DNA of 64,000 bases from JADJNY01 sp046349615 (GCA_046349615.1 JAXMBZ010000012.1:1-64000), one strand, 5' to 3'; numbered from the stretch's first letter, positions 37,161-46,206 are shown. Program-made: numbers and translations. Notes: a model not told the origin generated them from the letters alone.

Positions 37161-37616
37161 GGGAACTCCGCCGACCGAATTGCTGGGCGGAGTCTAGCTC
37201 TCGCGGCGACGCGATCGAAGCGCGCGGGCCGAGATCCTGGAACGCGGAGGGCGATTCGTCGCGCTCGACTTCGAACGCGCAACGCGCGGACCGGCCGAAG
37301 CGGCGCGAGTGCCGGAGCGTGCACATGGAGTGACGTCGGGCCCGAGCGCGGCGACCGAGCGCGCGCACGGACCGAGCGGCGGGACCGACGGTCTCGACGG
37401 CGTGGAGCGCGGCTGTGGAGAACTCGACCCGCGCGGGCCTTCGCGGCGGCTTCGGCGCGCTCTCCCTCGGCGTTGGGGAAGGAACGTGGAACGAGGTCGA
37501 GAACGGCGCGAGCCACGTGTCGCGCGGCGCGGGTCGACGACGGTCTCGCATCGGGTACGCGCGGCGTCGGGCTCCGGGGTGGAACCGACGCGCGCGCTCG
37601 AGCCCCGCGTTCGCTC
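37161..37616. other. 456-bp intergenic region upstream of parA
   Basis: It separates bshB1 from parA on the minus strand. Just before the parA start lies the inverted repeat annotated separately. A DnaA-box-like TTCTCCACA (minus strand, 37414-37422) is present. No open frame with a recognisable product is visible. Confidence 0.5.
37165..37193 (-). promoter_or_regulatory. inverted repeat just upstream of parA
   Basis: ACTCCGCC (37165-37172) and GGCGGAGT (37186-37193) are perfect 8-bp arms 13 bp apart, 4-33 bp upstream of the parA ATG. It could be an operator (ParA-type autoregulation is known in some systems) or a hairpin in the leader. Confidence 0.4.
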
Positions 37617-38333
37617 TCAGCCGAGGAGCGGATCGAAGCACGGCAACGGGCCGCGCGCGAGCAGCGGCTCGCCGAAGCGCACGCCGATGCGCTCGCCGTA
37701 GAAGCGCGCGCGGGTCTCCATGCGTTGGAGGATGTCCGCGCCGAAGAGGAAGTGCTGGCCGCGATCCTGCGCGTGGCCGGGCGCGAGCTGCGACGTGTAG
37801 CAGCGCACGAGCTCGACCTTCGCGTCCCACACGGCGCCGATGTCGACGACGAACGTCGGATCGAACGTCACGTGGCCCATGAAGTGATAGAGCCGCGCCG
37901 GACGCTTCGCGGGAGCGTCGCCCGCGAGCTCCGCGAGCCGTCCGAGACCCGCGAGGTACCAAGCCTCGCGCGCGAGGCGTCCCGCGGCGGCGTGGTCGGG
38001 ATGCAGGTCCTCGACGTGGTGCGCGATCACGACGTCGGGCGCGTGGCCGCGCAGGATCGACGCGAGGCGTTCGCGCGCGTCGATCGTGACCTCGACGCGG
38101 CCGTCCGGGAGCTCGAGGTTGCGACGCAGGGTGAGTCCGAGCTGTGCGTTCGCCGCGGCCGTCTCGCGATCGCGGTCGTCGCGCGTGCCGCGCGTGCCCA
38201 TCTCGCCGCGCGTCACGTCGACGATTCCGATCCGCTTCCCCGCGCGAGCGAGCTTGAGCAGCGTGCCGCCGACACAGATCTCCGCGTCGTCGGGGTGCGC
38301 GGCGATGACGAGGACGTCGAGCTTTTCGTTCAT
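37617..38333 (-). CDS. bshB1: bacillithiol biosynthesis deacetylase (BshB1)
   Basis: A 238-residue zinc hydrolase of the LmbE/PIG-L family that removes acetyl from GlcNAc-malate. The metal motif is VIAAHPDDAEICVGGTL (HPDDAE). VTRGEMGTRGT, LELPDGRVEV and AHHVEDLHPDHAAAGRLARE (third His ligand) are typical of BshB1. FMGHVTFDPTFVVDIG is near the end. It lies between bshC and parA on the same strand. Confidence 0.9.
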   Translation of the reverse strand: MNEKLDVLVIAAHPDDAEICVGGTLLKLARAGKRIGIVDVTRGEMGTRGTRDDRDRETAAANAQLGLTLRRNLELPDGRVEVTIDARERLASILRGHAPDVVIAHHVEDLHPDHAAAGRLAREAWYLAGLGRLAELAGDAPAKRPARLYHFMGHVTFDPTFVVDIGAVWDAKVELVRCYTSQLAPGHAQDRGQHFLFGADILQRMETRARFYGERIGVRFGEPLLARGPLPCFDPLLG

Positions 38334-38437
38334 GGCGTGGAGCGCGCATCATGCGCGTCGTGTTCGGAGCGTGGTGTCGAGCGCCGCGCTCGCTCGGCCT
38401 TTTCGTGAGCCGTCGAACGCCGCGCTCGGTTCGCGAA

Positions 38438-40060
38438 TCACTCGGGCGAGAGATCGTCGCCGAGGTGGACGACGACGTGCTCGGTGGGGAACGGGTCGAT
38501 CTCGCGCGCGAGCTCGGCGAGCCAGGCGTCTCCGAAGCGCGCGAGCGGCACGAGCGGGCCGAGCACGCGCTCCTGCGGCTCGCCGCGTGGGAAGAGCGCG
38601 TTGTTCAGGCGGCGTTCGTGGCGCTTGCCCTTGCCGCTCCGGTTCTGGTGCACCCGCTCCGCCTTCTCCGCGAGCGTCTCGATCGAGCCCTTCACCTGGT
38701 CCATCGTGCGCCGCGCGAGCACGGGGAGCGACGGATCGAGGGCCGCGAGCTCGTCCTTCAGCGCGCCGAGGTCCTGCGCCGCGCGCACACCGAGCGCGCG
38801 CAGGCGTGCGAGGACCTCGGGCGGCGGTTCCTGACTCGCGGCGAGCGCGAACTCGCCGCGCGCGCGCAGCACGTCGGCCACGCTCGCCTCGACCTTGGTG
38901 AGCGCCTGGCGCGTCTCGGGGTCGACGAGCGTGATCGAGACGCGCTGCACGAACGGCGTCGCGGGCACGTTCGCGGCGAGGCGCAGTTCGGCGAGTTGCG
39001 CGTGGTAGGCGAGTTCGCCCGCGCCGCCGATGTACGCCGCCACGGGCAGGCAGAGGTCCTGCACGAGCGGACGAAGCAGCGCGCCCGGCGACCATGCGAG
39101 CGGGTCCTGCACGAACTCCGCGAGCAGCTCCGCAGTCGTGCGCGAACCGTCCTCGTCGTCGTACTTCCAACCGTCGCCGCCGGGACGGAGCGCGCGCCGG
39201 CCGCGCGCGTCGATCGCGAAGAGCAACGCGGCCTGCTCGGGATCGATCGAGGGCTCGAAGCCGCGCGCGCGCAGCGCGGCCGAACCCGCGCGAAGGTGCG
39301 CGAGCGGATCGCACGCGACGAGCTCGCCGAGCGCGCGCGTCATCGCCGGACGGATCCAATCGGGCTCGAGCACGACGAGCCCGAGCGGGCCGAGGAGCTC
39401 GGTGAAGCTGCGGGTGAACGCGCGCGCGAGGCTCTCGCCGTGGCGCGGGAGCAAGACGTCGAGCGCTCGCTCTCCATGCGGCGTGTCGCGCACGAGGTCC
39501 GCGAGCAGCGCGCGGATCGCGCCGAGACGTTGGCGCTCTTCGTCGAGCACGATCCTCGACACCATCTGCCGACCCGACGACATGCCCGCGAGCCCGACCT
39601 TCTGCAGGTCGAGGTTCTTGTTCAGCACGTGCAGGTGGTGCACCTCCGCGACGTCGTGGTCGTCCGCGTGGTTCCAGAAGAGCGGCACGACCGGGCGCTC
39701 CCACGCTTCGGTGAGACGGCGCGCGAGTCGGATCGCGTGCAGCGCCTTGTAGAGGGAATAGAGCGGCGACCCGCCGAGTCCCGGCTGCTGGCCGGTGACG
39801 ACGGCGCACGCGCGCGGCTCCCTCAGCGTGCGGAGCGCATCGAGCACCGCGACGTGCGGGGCGAGCGGCGCGAGACCGGTCTCGAGCGCACGCACGAGCT
39901 CGCCGCGCGCGTCGGTTTCGAGGCGCGCGTTAGGCGGTGAAACCTGCTCCGTCTTGCGCGGCAGCACGAGCCCCGGACGCGCGAGCGTGCCCGCGAACGC
40001 TCCGCGCGCGAATGGCGAGAGTGCGAGCACGTCGGCGGGCAGGTGTTCGAGGCGCAACAT
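38438..40060 (-). CDS. bshC: bacillithiol biosynthesis cysteine-adding enzyme (BshC)
   Basis: A 540-residue protein, the usual BshC length. It joins cysteine to GlcN-malate in the last step. AVVTGQQPGLGGSPLYSLYK and VPLFWNHADDHDVAEVHH are the signatures of the nucleotide-fold core. VAAYIGGAGELAYHAQL and PFVQRVSITLVDP follow. The C-terminal half has a long coiled helix (about residues 385-470) and ends FPTEHVVVHLGDD. The start is 28 bp after the pyrF stop, so pyrF and bshC are probably co-transcribed. Confidence 0.92.
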   Translation of the reverse strand: MLRLEHLPADVLALSPFARGAFAGTLARPGLVLPRKTEQVSPPNARLETDARGELVRALETGLAPLAPHVAVLDALRTLREPRACAVVTGQQPGLGGSPLYSLYKALHAIRLARRLTEAWERPVVPLFWNHADDHDVAEVHHLHVLNKNLDLQKVGLAGMSSGRQMVSRIVLDEERQRLGAIRALLADLVRDTPHGERALDVLLPRHGESLARAFTRSFTELLGPLGLVVLEPDWIRPAMTRALGELVACDPLAHLRAGSAALRARGFEPSIDPEQAALLFAIDARGRRALRPGGDGWKYDDEDGSRTTAELLAEFVQDPLAWSPGALLRPLVQDLCLPVAAYIGGAGELAYHAQLAELRLAANVPATPFVQRVSITLVDPETRQALTKVEASVADVLRARGEFALAASQEPPPEVLARLRALGVRAAQDLGALKDELAALDPSLPVLARRTMDQVKGSIETLAEKAERVHQNRSGKGKRHERRLNNALFPRGEPQERVLGPLVPLARFGDAWLAELAREIDPFPTEHVVVHLGDDLSPE

Positions 40061-40088
40061 GCAGGGGCTCGAGAGCGGACTCGCGCGG

Positions 40089-40994
40089 TCAACCGAGCTT
40101 CAACGCGGCGCGGATCTCGGTCGTCATCGCCGTGAGCGCGGCACGTGCGGCGTCCTTCCAATGCTGGCCGGCGTATTGCGGTTGCTTGTAGGCGAACAGG
40201 ATCCCGCGCGACGAGTTCACGAGCGCCCCACGTCCGCCCGGCATGAAGCCGCCGACGATGTCCGCGGCTCCGGCGCCTTGCGCGCCGTAGCCCGGGAGGA
40301 GCAGCGGAGTGCGAGGCATGCGCGCGCGCAGTTCGGTGAGCTCGCGGGGATGCGTGGCTCCGACGACCGCACCGACGCTCGAGAGCCCGCACGTGCCGAC
40401 GAGACCGCTCCCCCACTGCGCGACCATGTCCGCGACGCGCTGGTAGAGCAGCGGCGTGCCGTGCTCCTGGAAGAGCTTGCTGTCCTTGTTCGACGTGCGG
40501 ACGAGGATGTAGACGCCGGCGCCGGCCTTCGAGCAGCTCTCGAGGAACGGCTGGATCGAATCGCCGCCGAGGTACGGGTTGATCGTGATCGCGTCGCACG
40601 TGTGTGCGCGATCGCGCTCGTCGAGGCCTTCGAGGAAGGCGCGCGCGTACGCCTTGGCCGTGCTGTCGATGTCGCCGCGCTTCACGTCCCCGATGACGAT
40701 CAGACCCGCCTGCTTCGCGCGCGCGACGACGCGCTCCCATTCGCGCGCGCCGTCCGCGCCGTAGAGTTCGAAGAACGCGGACTGCGGCTTCACCGCGGCC
40801 ACCTTGCCCGCCGCGAGGTCGACGATCTCGCAGCAGAAGTCGCCGATCGCGCGGGCGCGTTCGGAGCGCGTGGCTCCTTCGGCGCGTGCAGCGGCGAACT
40901 CCTCCGGCAGCGAATCGGGGTGCGGGTCGAGCCCCACGAGGCAGGGGTTCTGCACGCGGCTCAGCGCGTTCTCGAGACGATCGGCGTACTGCAT
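40089..40994 (-). CDS. pyrF: orotidine 5'-phosphate decarboxylase (type 2)
   Basis: A 301-residue enzyme that makes UMP. NPCLVGLDPHPDSLPEEF, AVKPQSAFFELYG, GLIVIGDVKRGDIDSTAKAY (the DxKxxD catalytic set) and INPYLGGDSIQPFLE identify the longer type-2 subfamily found in actinobacteria, myxobacteria and planctomycetes. LLPGYGAQGAGAADI closes the phosphate site. ATG 40994 has a GAGGTG Shine-Dalgarno. It precedes bshC. Confidence 0.92.
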   Translation of the reverse strand: MQYADRLENALSRVQNPCLVGLDPHPDSLPEEFAAARAEGATRSERARAIGDFCCEIVDLAAGKVAAVKPQSAFFELYGADGAREWERVVARAKQAGLIVIGDVKRGDIDSTAKAYARAFLEGLDERDRAHTCDAITINPYLGGDSIQPFLESCSKAGAGVYILVRTSNKDSKLFQEHGTPLLYQRVADMVAQWGSGLVGTCGLSSVGAVVGATHPRELTELRARMPRTPLLLPGYGAQGAGAADIVGGFMPGGRGALVNSSRGILFAYKQPQYAGQHWKDAARAALTAMTTEIRAALKLG

Positions 40995-41193
40995 GTTGGG
41001 CACCTCTGCGCTTCGCGGGCCGGAGAAATCGGCGGAGGAGGATAACCGATGGCTCGCCGGGGCTCCACGTGGGGCGATGCGCGTCGAGCGCTCCGCGCGT
41101 GCTTCGAACGTTCCGCGCATGCGACGGAAGGCCGCCGCGCCTTCGAGGACGAACGTCGGAGCTCCGCACGCGCTCGAACGCCGCGAGCCGCGT

Positions 41194-42420
41194 TCAACCC
41201 ACGCGTGCGAGGAACTGCTTCGCCACCCAATCGGCGAGTGGGAGCCCGCGTTCGTTCAAGCGCCATCGCTCCCCCGCGCGTTCGAGCAGGCCCTTGCCCT
41301 CGAGCTCGACGGCGAGTGCGCGTGCTCCCGCGTCGTCGTCGGTGAACGCGGCGCGACGCGCGGCCTCCGCGGCGGAGACGCCCTCCGACAACCGAAGGCC
41401 GAGCCACCAACTCTCCGCGAGCCGCGTTCGAGCGGGCGGGTCCTCTTCCCACTGCGCGGCGCTCCCGTGTTCGTGGATGCGCTTCACGTACGCGCCGATC
41501 GCCTTCGCGTTGCCGATGCGCTTCGTCCCCTGCTTGCTGACGGCCGACGGACCGATGCCGAGGTACTCGCCGTTGCGCCAGTAGTTCAGGTTGTGCTCGC
41601 ACGCGTGCCCGTCGCGCGCGAAGTTCGAGATCTCGTACGCTTCGAAGCCGTGGGCGCGCGTGCGTTCGCGCGTCAGCGTGAAGAGCTCGAGCTCCACGTC
41701 TTCGTGGGCTTTCGCGAGCCGACCTTGCTCGAGCCAACGACGGAAGACGGTGTCTTCTTCGAAGGTGAGGTTGTAGGCGGAGAGGTGTTCGGAGCCGAGT
41801 CGGAGCACGCGCTCGAGGTCCGCGCTCCACGACTCGGCGGTTTGACCCGGCACCGCGTAGATCACGTCGACGTTGAGCTCGCGCACGCCCGCCGCGCGCG
41901 CCGCGTCGAACGCGCGGAAACTGTCGTCGACGCCGTGCACGCGGCCGAAGAGCTTCAACACGTCGTCGTTCAAGCTCTGGAAGCCGATCGACAGTCGGCG
42001 CACGCCGAGATCGAGCAGCGCGCGCGCCTTGTCGCGATCGAGGCTCTCGGGGTTGCACTCCGCGGTCACTTCCGTCGCGGACCCGCGGAAGCCCGTGATG
42101 CGCTCGAGGCCGTCGAGCAGCGTGCGCAGCTCGTCGATCGAGAGCAGCGACGGCGTCCCTCCGCCGAGGAAGACCGTGCGCGGCGCGCGCGGCGCGAGCA
42201 GCTCGGCCTCGCGCAGGATCGCTGCGATCATCGCGCCGCGATCGTGGCCCTCCGCGGGCACGGAGAAGAAGTCGCAGTAGTGACACTTCGCCGCGCAGAA
42301 CGGCAGGTGCACGTAGAGCGGAGTCCCTGGGCTCGCGCGCTCGCGCTGGAGCGGAGCCTGCGCCACACCCCGCGCGAGCGTCGGTTCCGCTCGCGTCGAG
42401 GGCGTGGCCGGGTCACTCAT
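41194..42420 (-). CDS. hemW: radical SAM heme chaperone HemW (HemN-like)
   Basis: A 408-residue radical SAM protein. PLYVHLPFCAAKCHYCDFFS has the CxxxCxxC cluster motif. FLGGGTPSLLSIDEL, VTAECNPESLD, GFQSLNDDVLKLFGRVH and DVIYAVPGQTAESWSADLE are standard. The HemW C-terminal domain includes YEISNFARDGHACEHNLNYW, where true HemN oxidases differ. HemW inserts heme into proteins rather than oxidising coproporphyrinogen. ATG 42420 overlaps the sigma factor stop by 8 bp. Confidence 0.9.
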   Translation of the reverse strand: MSDPATPSTRAEPTLARGVAQAPLQRERASPGTPLYVHLPFCAAKCHYCDFFSVPAEGHDRGAMIAAILREAELLAPRAPRTVFLGGGTPSLLSIDELRTLLDGLERITGFRGSATEVTAECNPESLDRDKARALLDLGVRRLSIGFQSLNDDVLKLFGRVHGVDDSFRAFDAARAAGVRELNVDVIYAVPGQTAESWSADLERVLRLGSEHLSAYNLTFEEDTVFRRWLEQGRLAKAHEDVELELFTLTRERTRAHGFEAYEISNFARDGHACEHNLNYWRNGEYLGIGPSAVSKQGTKRIGNAKAIGAYVKRIHEHGSAAQWEEDPPARTRLAESWWLGLRLSEGVSAAEAARRAAFTDDDAGARALAVELEGKGLLERAGERWRLNERGLPLADWVAKQFLARVG

Positions 42421-43402
42421 CGCTCATGACACCGTACAACTTCTTCAGCGCTTCCTGCTCGATCTGTCGGACGCGTTCGCGCGTGAGGCCGACGACCTTG
42501 CCGATCTCCTTGAGCGTCATCGACGCTCCGTCGGAGGTCCCGAGGCCGTAGCGCAGGCGCAGGATCGTCGCTTCGCGCTCGTCGATCACGTCGAGCAGCT
42601 CGCCGAGCTTCGCGATCAGGTCCGCGTTGAGCAGCTGCTCGTCCGGCGACTGCGTGCCCGCGTCCTCCACCGTGTCCTGGCCTTGCGTCAGGAGATCGAG
42701 CGAGACCTGCGGCCCCATGCCCGACACGGTGATCGTGCGCTTCAGGAGCGGCCAGTTGTCCTCGGGGATGCCGAGCTCCTCCGCGACCTCCTCGACCGTC
42801 GGCGCGCGGCCGAGCAGGTAGGCGAGCTCTTGGCTGACGACGCGCCAGCGCGAGATGAGCTCGGACATGTAGCTCGGCACGCGGACCGGTTTGACCGTGT
42901 TCGTCAGAGCGCGGCGGATCGACTGCTTGATCCACCATGTTCCGTAGGTGGAGAACCGACACCCGGCGGCCGGGTCGAACTTCTCCGCGGCCTTCATCAG
43001 GCCGATGTTGCCTTCCGCGATCAGGTCCTGCAGCGAGAGGCCGCGGTCCGTGTACATCTTCGCCACGGACACGACGAGGCGCAGGTTGGCCCGGATCATG
43101 TGCTCGCGGGCGGCGAGATCCCCGGTCTGGATGCGGCGGCCCAGAGCCACCTCCTCCTCGGGGGAGAGCAGCGGTACCTCGTTGATCTCTTGGAGGTACG
43201 TTTCGAGGCAGCGTTCGGCGGAAATGGCACGTCTCCGTTGGGGGTCGGCGAGGGTGACGTCGGACCGTGGGAACGGCGCGACGACGGCTCCAGGACGAAC
43301 AGGGCTCGTCCCGTGCCTCGGATCGACCCCCGGTGAGCACGTTCTTGAGCCGCTTTCCAGGGTGTTGCAATTGCAGGGTCGGTGCCCCGATCCAGGCTGC
43401 AA
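42413..43402 (-). CDS. RNA polymerase sigma-70 family factor (RpoD/group 2 type)
   Basis: A sigma factor with regions 1.2 to 4. AERCLETYLQEINEVPLLSP is region 1.2. LVVSVAKMYTDRGLSLQDLI and EGNIGLMKAAEKFDP are 2.1-2.2, and CRFSTYGTWWIKQSIRRALT 2.3-2.4. VRVPSYMSELISRWRVVSQE begins 3.0, and LKEIGKVVGLTRERVRQIEQ is the region 4.2 helix-turn-helix. Region 1.1 is absent, favouring a group 2 factor. The frame has no ATG or GTG: TTG 43402 gives 329 residues with a low-complexity leader; ATT 43225, which has GGAG seven bases before it, gives 270 residues starting at region 1.2. hemW overlaps its end. Confidence 0.92.
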   Translation of the reverse strand: MQPGSGHRPCNCNTLESGSRTCSPGVDPRHGTSPVRPGAVVAPFPRSDVTLADPQRRRAISAERCLETYLQEINEVPLLSPEEEVALGRRIQTGDLAAREHMIRANLRLVVSVAKMYTDRGLSLQDLIAEGNIGLMKAAEKFDPAAGCRFSTYGTWWIKQSIRRALTNTVKPVRVPSYMSELISRWRVVSQELAYLLGRAPTVEEVAEELGIPEDNWPLLKRTITVSGMGPQVSLDLLTQGQDTVEDAGTQSPDEQLLNADLIAKLGELLDVIDEREATILRLRYGLGTSDGASMTLKEIGKVVGLTRERVRQIEQEALKKLYGVMSDE

Positions 43403-43452
43403 CGGCCCCGTGTAGGATGCGCTTCTTTCCGTCTCCCCCCCTGGCGAAGGCC

Positions 43453-44754
43453 ATGAACGAGCAACCGCTGGAACTGGTCATGTCCGAGAAGGCCTTCGCG
43501 GGCCTCGTCAGCGCACAGGCGGTCCCGTTCCATCGGGTCGCAATGGCCCTCGTCCGACGTCGCGACGCGTGGACGCGGCCCCAGTTCTTCCAGCTCATCA
43601 GCCAGGCAGACGCGCTGGAAGCGCTCCTCGACGACCACGGAGCCCGCCACAATCGCACCTTCAGCTACCTGCGCGAGCTCGTGGCGTCCCTGCGCGGCCT
43701 GGCCCTCGCCGGCTTCAGCCTCTCGCATCTGGAGCGCCGGCTCGACGGCTACCCGACCAACCTGAGCGACGCAGAGCGCGGTCAGGCCGTCAGCGCCGCC
43801 CGGCAGTCGCGTGTGTTCTTGGAACGGGCACTGCTCCGGCTCCTGGAGACCACGCTCCAGGAAGAGCGCGCCCAGGGCATCGAGGTCGCCGGGGAGCCGG
43901 ACGACCTCGAGAGCGTTGCGGCACCCGGGCCCAAGCAGATCCTCCCCCGCAACATGGGGCAGCTCGATCTCGACAGCGACGAACAGAAGACCGCGGAGGT
44001 CGCCTCGCGCTTCCTGCAGGCGAGCGCGCTGTTCGACGACCTCGGCACTCGGCGCATCGAGGATCCCGACGAGCGCGAGGTTTGGCTTCAACGATTCTGC
44101 ACCGAAGAACGTGCGCGAGTGTTCGAGGCCACGGTTCACAACCTCCAATCCGCCTACGACACGTGGGTCAAGGGCACGAGCATCGAAGCCAACGACGTCC
44201 GCTTGGCGATGCTCCGCGGTCACGCGTCTGCAGCCCTGCACCTGCTCGAAGCCGTCACGCACCTCACCCATTTCGTCGAGCGGCACGAGAGCGGGATGCG
44301 CAACGAGGAGAGCGAGCGCCGCATCGAAGCACTCGTACCGCGCAGCGCCGTGCAAGAGATCACACTGAACAACCTTCTCGTGTGGGCTTCGACGTTCATG
44401 CGTCGTGGTCGTCCACTCGCAGAGGATCTGCTGCCGAGCTACACGGACGTGCAGGAGCTCGAAGTCGAGTTGCACGACGAGCTCTACCTGCACGCTCGGC
44501 CTTGTGCGCTGATCGTCGGGATCGTCAACCGCTACGCCACGCCGGTGGAGATGCTCGTCGAAGGTCGTCGGTGCAATGCGGCGTCGATCCTCGACTTGAT
44601 GGTCACGATCGGCTCCCACCCCGACGCTCGTCGCTTCGTCTTTCGCGGCGACGTGAATCCGCTCCGAGACATCCGCCTGCTGTTCCAAAGCGGGCTCGGC
44701 GAGAACGGCGCCGAACTGCCGGAGCAACTCAGCTACCTTCGCCCCGGCGGTTGA
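43453..44754 (+). CDS. large protein with a C-terminal HPr-like phosphocarrier domain
   Basis: A 433-residue protein; GAAGG precedes ATG 43453. Residues about 335-425 match HPr: ELYLHARPCALIVGIVNRYA has the phospho-accepting His (about 347) in the LHARP motif. RRCNAASILDLMVTIGSHPD has the Ser-46-like serine. Residues 1-330 are helical, not recognised, and probably soluble: FQLISQADALEALLDDHGAR and LTHFVERHESGMRNEESERR are examples. It is divergent from the sigma factor with a 50-bp gap and convergent with the phosphoesterase. No EI, EIIA or HPr kinase is in the window. Confidence 0.75.
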   Translation: MNEQPLELVMSEKAFAGLVSAQAVPFHRVAMALVRRRDAWTRPQFFQLISQADALEALLDDHGARHNRTFSYLRELVASLRGLALAGFSLSHLERRLDGYPTNLSDAERGQAVSAARQSRVFLERALLRLLETTLQEERAQGIEVAGEPDDLESVAAPGPKQILPRNMGQLDLDSDEQKTAEVASRFLQASALFDDLGTRRIEDPDEREVWLQRFCTEERARVFEATVHNLQSAYDTWVKGTSIEANDVRLAMLRGHASAALHLLEAVTHLTHFVERHESGMRNEESERRIEALVPRSAVQEITLNNLLVWASTFMRRGRPLAEDLLPSYTDVQELEVELHDELYLHARPCALIVGIVNRYATPVEMLVEGRRCNAASILDLMVTIGSHPDARRFVFRGDVNPLRDIRLLFQSGLGENGAELPEQLSYLRPGG

Positions 44755-44760
44755 GGCCGA

Positions 44761-45495
44761 TCAAACGCCGAGGAAGAGCCGATCCGCGAGCACCGACGGC
44801 AGTCCGGCTGCGCGGATGCGCTGGGCTTCACGTTCGATGTCGTACTCGACGCGCCGAATCCAGACGCGCTCGCTCGAGGAATCGAACACGGCGTACGCAG
44901 CACGGGAATCCTCGTCGCGCGGCTGCCCGACGCTTCCGACGTTGACGAGGGCTTTCGAGCATTCCGTCAGGTCGAGTTCCGTGTCCGTCGTGTACGCCGT
45001 GCGCAGTGGGTCTTCCCGCAGGCGCAGACACGTCACGGGCACGTGTGTGTGACCGACGAAGCACACGGGAGTCGGGAGCACGTCGAGCGACGGATCTGCA
45101 TCGGTCGTGCTCTGCACGTAGTCGAACAGTTCGGGTCTTCGATACGTGCCGTGTCCAACACTGCAGTGCTCGAGGTCGACAGTGAGAGGCAGTGAGGCGA
45201 GCCACTCACACTGCGCCTCCGTGACGACGCTCTGCGTCCATCGCATCGCCTCGCGCGCGTAGTTGTTGAAGTACCTCAAGTCGAGTTCACCGACGCATGC
45301 AGCGTCGTGATTGCCCTTGACGACGATCGCGCCGACCGAGCGCACGAGCTCGATGCACTCGCCCGGTGCCGCGCCGTAACCGACGATGTCCCCGACGCTC
45401 AAGACCTGTTGCACGCCCTCACGCTCGAAGCACGCGAGGACGGCGCGGAGCGCCGACAGGTTCGCGTGGATGTCGCCGAGGATGCCGTACTTCAT
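44761..45495 (-). CDS. metallophosphoesterase (YfcE/MJ0936-like)
   Basis: A 244-residue calcineurin-like phosphoesterase. Metal motifs are MKYGILGDIHANLSAL (D-x-H), LSVGDIVGYGAAP (GD), VVKGNHDAAC (GNHD) and CFVGHTHVPVT (GHTH). LVNVGSVGQPRDEDSRAAYA is the usual C-terminal stretch. Substrate may be a phosphodiester or a phosphoprotein; it cannot be told. The start overlaps the stop of the upstream membrane protein as ATGA. Confidence 0.88.
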   Translation of the reverse strand: MKYGILGDIHANLSALRAVLACFEREGVQQVLSVGDIVGYGAAPGECIELVRSVGAIVVKGNHDAACVGELDLRYFNNYAREAMRWTQSVVTEAQCEWLASLPLTVDLEHCSVGHGTYRRPELFDYVQSTTDADPSLDVLPTPVCFVGHTHVPVTCLRLREDPLRTAYTTDTELDLTECSKALVNVGSVGQPRDEDSRAAYAVFDSSSERVWIRRVEYDIEREAQRIRAAGLPSVLADRLFLGV

Positions 45496-46160
45496 CTGTC
45501 GAGGGTTCGCGGGGCGGCGCTCAGCCCCATCCATAGCGCCAAGCCCAGGATCGGCAGCAGGAGGGTTCCGAGTCGATGCCCGAGTGCGTTCTGCGCCGTC
45601 TCGAACCACTCGGGCAGCGCAAGTCGCACCGAGCAGGCTGCGAGCACGAAGGTGAGCTCGGCCCCGAGCCTTCCCCCCCTGAGCTCGAGGACCACGACGC
45701 CGAGACCGGCCGCGAGTCCCCCCAGGAGCACGGCACAGAGCACGTCCTCGGCGGCGAGGGCGCCCCAATTCCCGGTGATGAGGGCCGGAGCCGCGAACAA
45801 CAGCCCCAGGCTCAGGATGCTGATCCAGCTCGCCCCGAGCTGATCCCAGCTTCCACGATGCCGTCCCCAGGCGTTCAGGTCCCGGAGTGCGGGTCCTGCC
45901 GCCAGCACACCGAGGGCTGCGGAAATGAAAGCAACATCGAAAAGAGGGCTTGCTGAGTAACCTGTTGCGGCGAGAATTCCAACGTGGAGTGCTCCGCGGA
46001 CCCCGGGGAGGACCGCCAGCCAGGCCGCGAAGAGGAGCCAAGGCCCGGGCTTGGAAGCTACGCCAGCCAGCGCTCGAAGGGACAGGTGAAGCACACCCAC
46101 GGTTTCTGGATACCCCGTGCGAGTCGTTGGTTCCACCTGGCGCCGTTGAATCCTTGACAC
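45492..46160 (-). CDS. membrane protein of unknown function
   Basis: A 222-residue protein with about six hydrophobic segments, for example PWLLFAAWLAVLPGV, LLFAAPALITGNWGALAAED and LLPILGLALWMGLS. No family is recognised. GTG 46160 is used; GTG 46100 or 46094 would remove the polar leader. It shares a 46-bp divergent control region with parB and overlaps the phosphoesterase gene by 4 bases. Confidence 0.65.
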   Translation of the reverse strand: MSRIQRRQVEPTTRTGYPETVGVLHLSLRALAGVASKPGPWLLFAAWLAVLPGVRGALHVGILAATGYSASPLFDVAFISAALGVLAAGPALRDLNAWGRHRGSWDQLGASWISILSLGLLFAAPALITGNWGALAAEDVLCAVLLGGLAAGLGVVVLELRGGRLGAELTFVLAACSVRLALPEWFETAQNALGHRLGTLLLPILGLALWMGLSAAPRTLDR

Positions 46161-46181
46161 CCGCCCGCCCTCCCCTAGCCT
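46154..46181 (+). promoter_or_regulatory. candidate sigma-70 promoter of parB
   Basis: A perfect -35 TTGACA (46154-46159), 16 bp, then TAGCCT (46176-46181) as -10. The GGGGAGG ribosome site and GTG 46207 follow 26 bp later. Confidence 0.65.
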
Positions 46182-46206
46182 CAGGGACCTAACCGGGGAG
46201 GTTCAT

